This document shows, piece after piece, positions 1 through 8,036 of a DNA stretch of 64,000 nt. The translations under genes were made by a program, and so were the position numbers. How positions within the stretch are numbered: the first letter of the stretch is position 1; each line of letters opens with the position of its first letter. Origin of the DNA: Pseudofrankia saprophytica (GTDB taxonomy: Bacteria > Actinomycetota > Actinomycetes > Frankiales > Frankiaceae); NCBI RefSeq assembly GCF_000235425.2, contig NZ_KI912266.1, positions 3,043,671 to 3,107,670 on the forward strand, given 5' to 3'. A model generated the notes under the pieces. That model did not search any database, was not told the origin of the DNA, and saw nothing but the letters and a program-made list of their open reading frames with translations.

Positions 1-21
1 GCGGCGGTCGTTGGGGCGACT

Positions 22-246
22 GTGATCAATACATCTGCGGCGGAGTGGGTTGAAGACGAGAACCTCCGTCGGGTTGTCTCTGGAATGCCGCCGCAGTATT
101 CGATGCTCGAGATCGCCGGGACCGCATTGGATGCTGCGATGAGCTACGGTGATTCCTGGCTGATTTCTAGTTGGAAGAGTGAAAATGATCGCCGGTCGGC
201 CGTAGCGCAGCTCGGTGAGATCAGGGCCGCCCTTGTCTCCGATTAG
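22..246 (+). CDS. Hypothetical protein, possibly the 3' end of a longer gene
   Basis: A GTG-started reading frame of 74 codons ends at a TAG. The same frame is open without a stop back to base 1, so the gene may begin outside the window and this may only be its C-terminus. The product is acidic, with no membrane segment and no motif I recognise. Base composition is lower in GC than the chaperone or sulfation genes, as is common for accessory genes. No function is proposed. Confidence 0.4.
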   Translation: MINTSAAEWVEDENLRRVVSGMPPQYSMLEIAGTALDAAMSYGDSWLISSWKSENDRRSAVAQLGEIRAALVSD

Positions 247-798
247 GATGTAGCGCACCAAGAGCCTATTTTAATATGATCAAAACTTTGGTTATTTGAT
301 CAAGTCGTACGGTGGTATTCGCTGATCAGGAGTGTCTGTGAAGCAAAAGCTAGCTAGGTAGAGAGACGCGAGTCGGGCATGAATTTTGTGACACGCTGCG
401 GCAGGTATCAGCCTGATGGCCGTGCCGCAGGCAGGGAAGCCCGACGACCCCGCCGTGTGGGGACCGCAGCCAGACGACGTGCTGTTGTTGGTTGGGGCGG
501 CCGTGCTGGGGCTGCCGTAGTGGCTGGCGCTGTGTTGTCCACCATGCTGGTCCGGGCCTTTGCACCCGTGTGCAGGCTTCCGCTGTTCCTGTAGGCGTGC
601 GCCGGGCTGGCCGCCGAGGTCGCCCTCGTCGCGGTGTTGCGGTTCGTGGCCTCCGGCCATTGAGCGTTCACTGCCAAGGAGGTCATCGACGATCGTGGGT
701 ATGGCGGGGCCTGGCGCCGAATGGGGCGCCGGCGATGGAGGCGATCCGTGCCTGTCTGGCGCTGCCGCCCGGCGGACCGCGCCGCCGGTGTTCATTGC
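247..798. other. Gene-poor stretch with possible decayed membrane-protein coding sequence
   Basis: No convincing intact gene. On the plus strand, two short hydrophobic translations follow each other in different frames (about 500-594, then 595-665), each ending at a stop. This is what a decayed membrane-protein gene would look like. The first 100 bases are AT-richer and may hold the terminator or promoter of neighbouring genes. I could not assign a family. Confidence 0.25.
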
Positions 799-1989
799 TC
801 ACTGCTCGGTGGAAAGGCTGATCTCTTCGGTGTCGTTCCACAGGGATGCGGTGACGCCTGGGGGTGCCTGCGCGAGGACTTCACGGATGGCGGCCGCTGC
901 GGCGGGGAGGTCGTCGCGCACGACGACGTGCAGGCGGGTTTCGTCTCGCCCGTCGGGGTATGTCGTGCCCCCGTAGGCGTCGACGTGAGTCAGGACGCCG
1001 GACCGTACGAGCCTTTTTAGGTGGGTCCTGATCGGGGCTGTCGGCCTTTGCTCACCGTTGGTGGTGACGAGTCGGAGTTCGAGATCCCACCTGTGCAGGT
1101 GGTGTAGCGGGCTGGCGCCGAACCAGCGGGTGATGATTGTTCCCTGCGCGGTGCCGCTGAGCACCTCGAGTACCCAGGCGGTCTCTACCGGGTCGGTTGG
1201 GGACTCCAGTGCGCGAAGGACGACTTCGTTGCCGTATCCGGTGTGCCGGAAGGCGTCCGCGAGTGGGGCGGTGTCCTGGTCTCGGATTGCGGCGTCGAGT
1301 GCCGAGCGGACGGCGATGTCGGTCAGTGGGGCGGCCGCCGCTACCTGGGTCGCCGTGGCTTCGGCCGCGTCGAGTAGGCCTGACAGTACGTCGAACGGGA
1401 AGGTGGTCGTCTCGGGTGTCCGGTAGGAGTGCAGGAAACCCTTTTTCGGGTCTCGTTCGGCGGTGACGGCCAGGTGCCCGTCGGGCCGGGTCACCCAGGT
1501 GATCCCCGGCAGCGGTGGCCGTTCGAGCAGGGTCCGGGTTTCGGGCCGTAGACCGTCGCCTGGCCGGGGTCTGACCTGGCGGAAGGCGGCGTCGAGGACC
1601 GGGCTGATGGCGTCGAGGGATTCGCTGCCGTCGCGCAGCAGGTAGGGAACGAGCAGGGCTGCGACGGGTCCTGGATGGCGAATGTCGGGGTCGAGCAGCG
1701 CCGATGCCCGGCAGATCAGCTCCAGTTCCTCCCACCGCAGTGTGGCCGGCATGGGATGCGCCTCGTCGAGGTAGCCGATCGTCCTACCCGTGGCGGAGCC
1801 CGGCGGGTAGATCTCCAGCGACTGGATCGCGCCGCCACCCAGCAGGATCTGCGTGCCGATCCGGTAGTCATCCCCGACGTCGACGGCGAAATCGAGCTCC
1901 TGCTTGACGTCCTCGTCCAGGACCTCGGCCCAGAACAGGTCCTCGCCCAGGCGGGCGGTCAGCGACGGAGGTAACGGCACGGTGGGCAC
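799..1989 (-). CDS. Conserved hypothetical protein, copy A of a tandem paralogous pair
   Basis: A 396-residue protein of no family I recognise. It is closely related along its whole length to the 396-residue protein encoded just upstream on the same strand. The most conserved part is residues about 70-150, including the stretch ALLVPYLLRDGSESLDAISP, and the C-terminus ends in TASLWNDTEEISL in this copy. No signal peptide, membrane segment or metal motif is visible. An alternative GTG nine bases inside has better spacing from the purine-rich AAGG, so the true start may be three codons later. Tandem divergent copies are typical of immunity, resistance or recognition genes, but nothing here proves such a role. 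Confidence 0.6.
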   Translation of the reverse strand: MPTVPLPPSLTARLGEDLFWAEVLDEDVKQELDFAVDVGDDYRIGTQILLGGGAIQSLEIYPPGSATGRTIGYLDEAHPMPATLRWEELELICRASALLDPDIRHPGPVAALLVPYLLRDGSESLDAISPVLDAAFRQVRPRPGDGLRPETRTLLERPPLPGITWVTRPDGHLAVTAERDPKKGFLHSYRTPETTTFPFDVLSGLLDAAEATATQVAAAAPLTDIAVRSALDAAIRDQDTAPLADAFRHTGYGNEVVLRALESPTDPVETAWVLEVLSGTAQGTIITRWFGASPLHHLHRWDLELRLVTTNGEQRPTAPIRTHLKRLVRSGVLTHVDAYGGTTYPDGRDETRLHVVVRDDLPAAAAAIREVLAQAPPGVTASLWNDTEEISLSTEQ

Positions 1990-2056
1990 CTTATCGACGG
2001 CGGGTCCGGCTTCGTGGTCGAGGCTTGAGCTGCGCCGGCTGGAGGGTGGCGCAGGT

Positions 2057-3247
2057 TCACCTTTCGCTGGTCAGGCTGATTTCCTCGGCGCCGTTCCACA
2101 GGGATGCGGTCACGCCCGGGAAACCCTGAGCGAGGCTCTCGCGGATTGCGGCCAGTGCCGCCGGGAGGTCGTCGCGTACGACTACCGACAGTCCCATTTC
2201 CGCAGGCTCCCCTGAGCGCTGCCGGTCGTGCGCGAGGTCGAAAGTCAACACCGCGGACGGCACGAGCTGCTCCACGTGGACCTTGATCATAATGCTTGGT
2301 GTGTACAGGTCTACCTCGCGGGCGGCCGCGAGCCGGAGCGTGAGATCCCACCGGCGTAGGTGGTGCAGCGGGCTGGCGCCGAACCAGCGGGCGATGATCG
2401 ACCCTTGGGGTGCGGCGCTGAGCGCCTCGAGTACCCAGGCGGTCTCCACCGGGTCTGTCGGGGACTCCAATGCGCGAAGGATCACGGCGTCGTCGTAGCC
2501 CGCGTTTCGCAGGGCGTCCGCGAGCGGGGCGGGGTCCTGGTCGTGGATCGCGGTGTCGAGCGTCGACCGGACGGCCGGGTTTCGCAGGCAGGTGGCCGCT
2601 GCTACGGCTGCGACGGTGGCCGTGGCGGCGGCCAGAAGCTCCGACAGCAGGGCGAACGGGAAGTCTTCCGACGTAGGCGACCGCGGGGACTGCAAATGAT
2701 CGCTCGTCGGGTCGCCCTGGACGGTGACGGCCCGATACCCGTCGGCGCGGTCAACCCAGGTGATGCCAGGTGCCAGCGGCGTATCGAGCAGGGTCCGGGT
2801 TTCGGGCCGTAGACCGTCGCCTGGCCGGGGTCTGGCCAGGCGGAAGGCGGCGTCGAGGACCGGGCTGATGGCGTCGAGGGATTCGCTGCCGTCGCGCAGC
2901 AGGTAGGGCACGAGCAGGGCGGCAACCGGCCCGGGATGGCGTATGTCGGGGTCGAGCAGCGCGGCTGCCCGGCAGATCAGCTCCAGTTCTTCCCACCGCA
3001 GCGCGGGCGACCTGGAATCCCACCATTCAACGCGCCCGACTGTCTTGCCCGCGGCCGAGCCCGGCGCGTAGATCTCCAGCGACTGGCTCCGGCCACCGAG
3101 CAGGATCTGGGTCCCGAACCGGTAGTCACCGCCGACGTCGACCGCAAAGCCCAGCTCCTGGTCGACCTCTTCGTACAGGACCTGAGCCCAGAACAGGTCC
3201 TCCCGCATCCGGGCGGTCAGCGACGCAGGCAACGACACGATGGGCAC
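2057..3247 (-). CDS. Conserved hypothetical protein, copy B of the tandem paralogous pair
   Basis: Paralogue of the neighbouring gene, 67 bases away on the same strand. With a GTG start aligned to that gene it has exactly the same length, 396 residues. An upstream in-frame start would add 12 residues without counterpart in copy A. The core (LRDGSESLDAISPVLDAAFR) and C-terminus are nearly identical, while residues about 200-240 and 330-350 differ, so divergence is concentrated in patches. Upstream lies an IS5-family insertion that may have displaced the original promoter. Function unknown. Confidence 0.6.
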   Translation of the reverse strand: MPIVSLPASLTARMREDLFWAQVLYEEVDQELGFAVDVGGDYRFGTQILLGGRSQSLEIYAPGSAAGKTVGRVEWWDSRSPALRWEELELICRAAALLDPDIRHPGPVAALLVPYLLRDGSESLDAISPVLDAAFRLARPRPGDGLRPETRTLLDTPLAPGITWVDRADGYRAVTVQGDPTSDHLQSPRSPTSEDFPFALLSELLAAATATVAAVAAATCLRNPAVRSTLDTAIHDQDPAPLADALRNAGYDDAVILRALESPTDPVETAWVLEALSAAPQGSIIARWFGASPLHHLRRWDLTLRLAAAREVDLYTPSIMIKVHVEQLVPSAVLTFDLAHDRQRSGEPAEMGLSVVVRDDLPAALAAIRESLAQGFPGVTASLWNGAEEISLTSER

Positions 3248-3379
3248 CCTATCGACGCGCAGTCCGGCCGACGGCCGAGCCATAACTCGCCCGAGGGTGT
3301 GGATCGGCGGGCCAAGGTATGACCCGACCTCGGGAACGCACCGCCGTGCCTGAGAACCAGGAGTCGGCGGCAGCTCTCA

Positions 3380-4352
3380 GAGCCTGTCCTGAATCTTGAT
3401 GTTGTGGGCTGGCCGTGGCCCGTTCCCGATCTTCGCGGTGTGGTGGCGTGAACGGCTGGGACGGGCTGGTCACGGTCGGGACATGGGACGATCTCGCCGC
3501 TATCCCTCGGATATGTCGGATGAGGAGTGGGCGTACGTGGCGCCGCTGTTGCCGCCGGTTCCGAAGGACGGCCGGCCCGAGAGCCATGACCGGCGCGACA
3601 TCGTGGACGCGATCCTGTACGTGGCCCACAACGGGATCGTGTGGCGGGCGCTGCCGGCGGACTTCCCACCCTGGAAGACGGTCTACGGCTTCTTCGACCG
3701 GTGGAAACGCAAGGGCGTCGTCATCCGGGTCCACGACGGGCTGCGCGACCAGTTGCGCCAGGCCGAGGGCCGCCGGCCGCGGCCGACCGCCGGGGTGATC
3801 GACTCCCAGTCCGTGAAGGGCGCCCAGACCGTCACCCACCCCAGCCGTGGCTACGACGCGGGCAAGAAGGTCAACGGCCGCAAGCGGTTCATCGTCGTCG
3901 ACACGTTGGGCCTGCTGCTGGGGGTACTCGTGCTGCCCGCCAGCCGCCAGGACCGCGACGGCGCTCGCCAACTCCTGCTCGACCACTACTTCACCACCCC
4001 GACGTGTCGGCACCTGTTCGCCGACGGCGGCTTCGCCGGCAAGTTCGTCACCTGGGCCACCGACATTCTCAAGACCACCGTCGAGGTCGTCCGCAAGAAA
4101 GACGGACAGAAAGGCTTCACCGCCCTCCCGAAACGATGGGTCGTCGAGCGCACCCTGGCCTGGCTCACCGCGCACCGCCGCCTCGCCCGCGACTACGAAC
4201 GAGACCCGGCAAGCTCGGTCGCCTTCATCCGCTGGGCCATGATCCGCACCATGGCCCGCCGCCTCGTCCGCGGCAAGCCCGTCGAACGCTGGACGGCCCG
4301 CGAGCAACCGAACACGGCGAGCTGATAGCCCTTCAAGATTCAGGACAGGCTC
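3380..4352 (+). mobile_element. IS5-family insertion sequence with perfect ends and TCA target duplication
   Basis: The element is bounded by a perfect 20-bp inverted repeat (GAGCCTGTCCTGAATCTTGA at 3380-3399 and its complement at 4333-4352). The trinucleotide TCA flanks both ends (3377-3379 and 4353-4355), a 3-bp target duplication of the TNA type used by the IS1031 branch of the IS5 family. One intact transposase gene fills the interior. Intact ends, gene and duplication suggest a recent insertion that is probably still functional. Confidence 0.9.
3483..4325 (+). CDS. IS5-family DDE transposase
   Basis: A 280-residue transposase. The start chosen is the ATG giving MGRSRRYPSDMSDEEW, the normal N-terminus for the family. 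The first catalytic Asp is in GVIDSQSVKG, the second in HLFADGGFAGKF, and the Glu in RWVVERTLAWL with the conserved RRLARDYE tail. The N-terminal half carries the DUF4096-like segment (WAYVAPLLPP ... WRALPADFPPW). No frameshift or truncation is seen, so the enzyme should be active on the ends of its element. Confidence 0.93.
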   Translation: MGRSRRYPSDMSDEEWAYVAPLLPPVPKDGRPESHDRRDIVDAILYVAHNGIVWRALPADFPPWKTVYGFFDRWKRKGVVIRVHDGLRDQLRQAEGRRPRPTAGVIDSQSVKGAQTVTHPSRGYDAGKKVNGRKRFIVVDTLGLLLGVLVLPASRQDRDGARQLLLDHYFTTPTCRHLFADGGFAGKFVTWATDILKTTVEVVRKKDGQKGFTALPKRWVVERTLAWLTAHRRLARDYERDPASSVAFIRWAMIRTMARRLVRGKPVERWTAREQPNTAS

Positions 4353-4599
4353 TCACAGATGTGCCGAATCGGCCGTGGAATGCCGACATCGTCGTCGGGC
4401 AGCTGGGGCCCGACGCCGCCCGCGCGGCGGCGAGTCGGCGGGCTGCATCACGGCGGAGACGAGACTGTCGCTGGCAGAGGGGCGGCCGGCGGCGGACCGT
4501 CCGCGGGTGGGACTCGTCTACGCGCTGCGGGCTATGACGCCGGTGAGGGTGCGCTCGGTGGCGCGGGCGCGGTGGATCAGGCTGGCCTGAAGGGTGCAG

Positions 4600-5349
4600 T
4601 TACGCGGTTTCGCTGGTCAGGCGGCGTGTTGCGGGACGTTCCGCGCTGGCCGTGGCGATGAAGGCGTCGAGGCGGCGGGCGTGGGCGCCGCGCCAGTAGA
4701 TCTGGCCGCAGGCGATACAGCGGGTGAAGTGGGTCGCGGTGCGCCGGGTACCGGGCTCCACCTTGTCGAGGACCTCTTCCCTCGGCACCGGCCGCAGTTC
4801 GGCGCCGCAGGAGACACAACGGGTGAGCGGTGCCAGTGGCGGCGCGAACCGGTCAAGGACATCGTGTGCCTGATCGTCCGGCCGGTCGCCGCGGACGTAT
4901 GCGCCGTGCGGCAGGCTGCGCCGGAACAGCAGGCCCCGGTCCCGCGTCAGCAGCACCCGGCGCTCTCGGATCGCCTGGGCGAGGAGTTCGTCATCGGCGG
5001 CGTCGTTGCGGTAGGCCACGTCCAGGCCGAGCAGTCGCAGCCGACGGGACAACGCGCCCAGGTGCACGTCGAGGACGAACCGCGGCTCGGTCAACGGCTG
5101 GGGACGCGCCGCTGGCTCGACCCGCACGATCTCGTCCAGCCCGGGCCGGCAGGATGGGCTGAGGAGCGTGCCGTCGGCCCGTCGTAGCGCTCCGACCTCG
5201 GTTAGCGGCACCCCGACCGACTGCACGACGTGGCCCAGCGTGGCGTCCGGATCCGGCGGCGGCCCGTCGACCAGCCCGCCTTTCTCCGCCCGCCGCCAGG
5301 ACCCGTACAGCAACGGCCGCAGTTCCTCGGCGACCTCCAGTACCACCAC
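4600..5349 (-). CDS. Mut7-C domain protein with N-terminal ubiquitin-like domain
   Basis: A 249-residue protein. Residues about 1-85 match the ubiquitin-like domain that precedes Mut7-C in bacteria. Residues about 90-240 match the Mut7-C fold, a PIN-like putative RNase domain, with acidic residues in RFVLDVHLG and [11 protein letters not shown] zinc ribbon is formed by RCVSCGAEL and RCIACGQIY. The family is thought to act on RNA, but the bacterial substrate is not established. The gene stands alone between an IS5 insertion and integrase debris. The GTG start sits close to the broken integrase upstream, so its original promoter may have been altered. Confidence 0.82.
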   Translation of the reverse strand: MVVLEVAEELRPLLYGSWRRAEKGGLVDGPPPDPDATLGHVVQSVGVPLTEVGALRRADGTLLSPSCRPGLDEIVRVEPAARPQPLTEPRFVLDVHLGALSRRLRLLGLDVAYRNDAADDELLAQAIRERRVLLTRDRGLLFRRSLPHGAYVRGDRPDDQAHDVLDRFAPPLAPLTRCVSCGAELRPVPREEVLDKVEPGTRRTATHFTRCIACGQIYWRGAHARRLDAFIATASAERPATRRLTSETA

Positions 5350-5504
5350 ACCAGTTGCCTACCCGCCGGACACCCTCATCCGCGGGTTCGGGTTCGAGTC
5401 TCTGGCGGCGCACCCGGTCGCGGGTCTGTGCCGGTTGTTTGAACCCGATAGGTGGGACTGAGCGTGAGATCTGCGGGCTGCCCGACCAACTGCGCGGGAC
5501 CAGG

Positions 5505-5810
5505 CGGCGATGCCAGGCCAGCAGCGTCGCCGGGGTCACCAGCCGACATGCCCGGACCTCGTGGGGGAGCAGCCGGGCGAGCGCGGCCAGGACCGCGCGG
5601 TCTGGCCAGGTGAACCGAGGCCGCCCGACCTGACGGCGTAGCACTGCTACCTCGTGACGGAGCACGAGCAGTTCCGTCGTCCTCGCTGCGTCGGCGCGGG
5701 TCAGCGGGACGAGCCAGCCGAACACCCGGACCATGGCCAGGTACACCAGCCGCACCACCATGAACGGAGATCATGCACCGCCGCGCCTGGTAGCGAAATA
5801 GCAGGTCAAC
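5505..5810 (-). pseudogene. N-terminal fragment of an integrase-type (DDE) transposase, copy 1
   Basis: The minus strand encodes a recognisable N-terminus ([20 protein letters not shown] ... [20 protein letters not shown] ... LLAWHRRLV) of the long integrase-core transposases common in actinomycetes. Homology stops after about 85 residues and the frame continues as unrelated sequence. The catalytic core is absent. The sequence just before its start (to about 5810) resembles that before copy 2 at 6.4 kb, so both fragments carry the same element end. Confidence 0.75.
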
Positions 5811-6006
5811 AGGGTCTCCACCCGCGACCAGCACGCCGAAGCCCAACACGACGCCCTCCGAGCGACCGGCTACGACGCGATCTTCATCGACAAGGCCTCC
5901 GGTAAGCTTGTCCGCCGCCCCGAGCTCGACAAGGCGCTCCTGTCCGCGAACCGCGCCGGCGACCAGCTCGTCATCACCAAGCTCGACCGGCTCGGCCGCT
6001 CCCGGC
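5811..6006 (+). pseudogene. Serine recombinase (resolvase) N-terminal fragment
   Basis: The plus strand reads [20 protein letters not shown], then [20 protein letters not shown] and [10 protein letters not shown], the conserved catalytic N-domain of Tn3-type resolvases and invertases. It contains the Ser nucleophile in the RVS motif. The first beta strand before RVS is missing and the sequence ends abruptly after LGRS, where the second integrase fragment begins on the opposite strand. It is a fragment sandwiched between two integrase remnants and cannot be functional. Confidence 0.8.
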
Positions 6007-6009
6007 GAT

Positions 6010-6425
6010 GCCCCCAGGACGGGTTGTCTCGCCAGGCGGATCACCAGCGCCCGTACCGCGTCGTCTACCGACGGGCGACCGGTGCGGTGCGGGTAGATCC
6101 ACCGCTGACGGACCAGCCGGCGGTGCCAGGCCAGCAGCGTCGCCGGGGTCACCAGCCGGCAGGACTGGGCCCCGCGGGGGAGCAGCCGGGCCAGCGCGGC
6201 CAAGACCGCGCGATCCGGCCGGGTGAACCGAGGCCGCTCGACCTGGCGACGCAGCACGGCGACCTCCTGGCGCAAGACCAGTAGTTCCGTCATCGTCGCC
6301 GCATCGCTGCGGGTGAGCAGAACGAGCCAGCTGAACACCCGCACCATGACCAGATACACCAGTCGCACGACCATGAGCCACGATCATCCGCCACGGCACC
6401 TGGCAGCGAAGTTGCAGGTCAACGC
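6010..6425 (-). pseudogene. N-terminal fragment of an integrase-type (DDE) transposase, copy 2
   Basis: Second, longer copy of the same transposase N-terminus, with the coding start at 6374. It includes the helix-turn-helix-like part and the segment [20 protein letters not shown], which copy 1 lacks. It ends near 6010 at RLARQPVLG, where the resolvase fragment begins antisense. The 50 bases upstream (to 6425, ending GCAGGTCAAC) match those upstream of copy 1. No catalytic core remains. C-terminal pieces of related elements occur near 37.7-38.2 and 40.1-40.3 kb. Confidence 0.75.
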
Positions 6426-6473
6426 CCCGAGACCGAGTTCTGGCACGGTACAGGATCTAGGGGGCATCATCCG

Positions 6474-6845
6474 GTGATTGATGATCAAAAGATAGAGGAC
6501 TTCCGTCGGTGGGCTCTGGCTGTTCTGGGCTTGCTCAGTGCCACATCGGACCGTCAGGTTTCCTACTTGCGACAGTCGAACGTGGGAGCGGATGAGCTCT
6601 TGCTCCAATTCGACGACGTGCTGTATGTGGCTCGCGCGAGGGTTGCCGATGGGTCACTTGAGGGCGAGGATTTTCTTCTGCTCCTGAAAGTCAATAAAAG
6701 AGTAGATTCCGTAAATTCGGGACCGGATTCAATCTGGACGAATGAAGCACTCGAGGTGGCAGTAGAATGGAGGGAGCTACGGATCACGGCTGGGGCGGTG
6801 GAGGCGAGCCTTGAGAAATCCTGGAACCTAGCTTCTGGAGATTAG
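6474..6845 (+). CDS. Small hypothetical protein
   Basis: A 123-residue acidic protein starting near the end of the integrase remnant. It has no signal peptide or membrane segment and looks like a compact alpha/beta domain (DELLLQFDDVLYVARARVAD, then EGEDFLLLLKVNKRVDSV). The DNA is less GC-rich than the surroundings and ends in a clean TAG, suggesting an acquired gene. Small acidic single-domain proteins like this are often immunity proteins, but I see no specific match and assign no function. Confidence 0.5.
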   Translation: MIDDQKIEDFRRWALAVLGLLSATSDRQVSYLRQSNVGADELLLQFDDVLYVARARVADGSLEGEDFLLLLKVNKRVDSVNSGPDSIWTNEALEVAVEWRELRITAGAVEASLEKSWNLASGD

Positions 6846-7425
6846 CAAGATCTGCCTGCGATGTTGTATCTTACGAAAATGTGACATTCGGTCGGTTGTT
6901 GGTCTGGCGGTCGACAGGGTCCTCGGAGTCGTGGGCGGTCGCCGGGCCATAACCGCTTAACGTTCACGAGGAGCGGGATTACATCGCAGCGCCCACGAGA
7001 TCCTCGTCCACGACGCCGATTGCGACCTAGGGCCTCGGTAAAGTTGCTTGCAAGCAGATCGCGATCGTCGTGAGTGCTGCCGACCCGGCCTGTGTAGGCA
7101 GGGCCGGGCGAAGGCGATCAGCAGCGGGTGAACCGGCAGACCTATCTATCCACGACCAAGTGATCAACAGCCATGCCGCGTTCGGTCAATGGCTCCTCGA
7201 CGTTATGGCGTGGCAGCGCGAAATAGCTACCAGCAGACTTCCACAAAGACCACCTCCGGGCGGGAACCAGAAGCCGGTGAACTCCGAGACCGGGACCGAC
7301 CCACGAGGATGGCGGCGAGCTGCCATCCGATCATGCCTGGCCGCCTGGCCCGGCCGCGGCATCCGCGAGCTGTCTGTTGCATTCGGAGGGCCGGGGTGCG
7401 CGCGGAGGCCTGGCAGGCTTGAGGA
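6846..7425. other. Intergenic stretch without recognisable genes
   Basis: Short frames exist on both strands but none shows a recognisable domain, a convincing ribosome binding site or conserved features. The stretch lies between an orphan small gene and an IS6 transposase remnant and probably consists of decayed mobile-element DNA. Confidence 0.35.
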
Positions 7426-7569
7426 TCAGACCGATGCGGCGAGCTCGGTGAACGCGACCGACAGCCGCAGTCGTGGATCGGTGTCGACGGCGAGTTCGTA
7501 GTGACCGCGGCGGATGTTCTGGATCAAGGCGTGTCCGGTGCTGACTGTCTGGGCCGAGCGCAGCCGTTT
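7426..7569 (-). pseudogene. C-terminal remnant of an IS6-family transposase
   Basis: The minus strand encodes KRLRSAQTVSTGHALIQNIR followed by RGHYELAVDTDPRLRLSVAF and FTELAASV, then a stop. This matches the extreme C-terminus of the IS6-family transposase remnant near 25.0-25.4 kb (RLRSAQVIDSGHAFVQNVRR). Homology stops exactly where the IS3-family element begins (about 7577), so insertion of that element, or a later rearrangement, removed the rest. Confidence 0.72.
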
Positions 7570-7604
7570 CCCTCCTTGTCAGTCTCGGGTGAGACACCTG
7601 CTGG

Positions 7605-8036
7605 GTGCGGGTTGGCTACGGGGGGCGTGGATCGGAGATCCTTGTGTTCGTGGAGTCAGAGTCGGCGGAGCGTCCGAGCGGGTCCTCGCCGCGGCGTGAT
7701 CCGGCGCCGCGTCCGTCGCGGCGGGTGTTCAGCGCGGCGTACAAGTTGCGGATCATCGCCGAGTACGAGAACGCCCCGCACGGAGAGAAAGGCGCGATCC
7801 TGCGCCGGGAGGGTTTGTTCTCCTCGCATGTGGTGGAGTGGACCCGGGCCCGTGACGCGGGTGCCCTGGGAGGAACAAACACCGCGGCTCGCGGTCCGGA
7901 GAAGAAGCCCGGAAAATCGGCGGAGCAGATCGAGTTGGAGAAACTGCGCAGGGAGAACGAGCGGTTGAAATCCCGGCTCGCGACGACCGAGACCGCGCTG
8001 GATATCATGGGAAAAGCACACGCGCTCTTGGCTTGA
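7605..8036 (+). pseudogene. IS3-family transposase OrfA, 3' end displaced by an insertion
   Basis: The product carries the helix-turn-helix domain of IS3 OrfA (RRVFSAAYKLRIIAEYENAP ... LRREGLFSSHVVEWTRARD) and the coiled-coil leucine zipper (IELEKLRRENERLKSRLAT). The frame runs into the inserted element and stops two codons later. In the uninterrupted allele the tail would read HALLEQISESADTE and end at 9641. The start is uncertain because several GTG codons are available before ESESAERPSG. OrfA normally binds the ends and, by frameshifting, forms the OrfAB transposase, so the element is inactive unless the insert leaves precisely. Confidence 0.78.

Noticed and set aside
5385-5425. tRNA-like T-arm (GGTTCGAGTC), possible attachment site
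   Set aside because: The flanking bases do not form a T stem, and no acceptor, anticodon arm or CCA end can be found.
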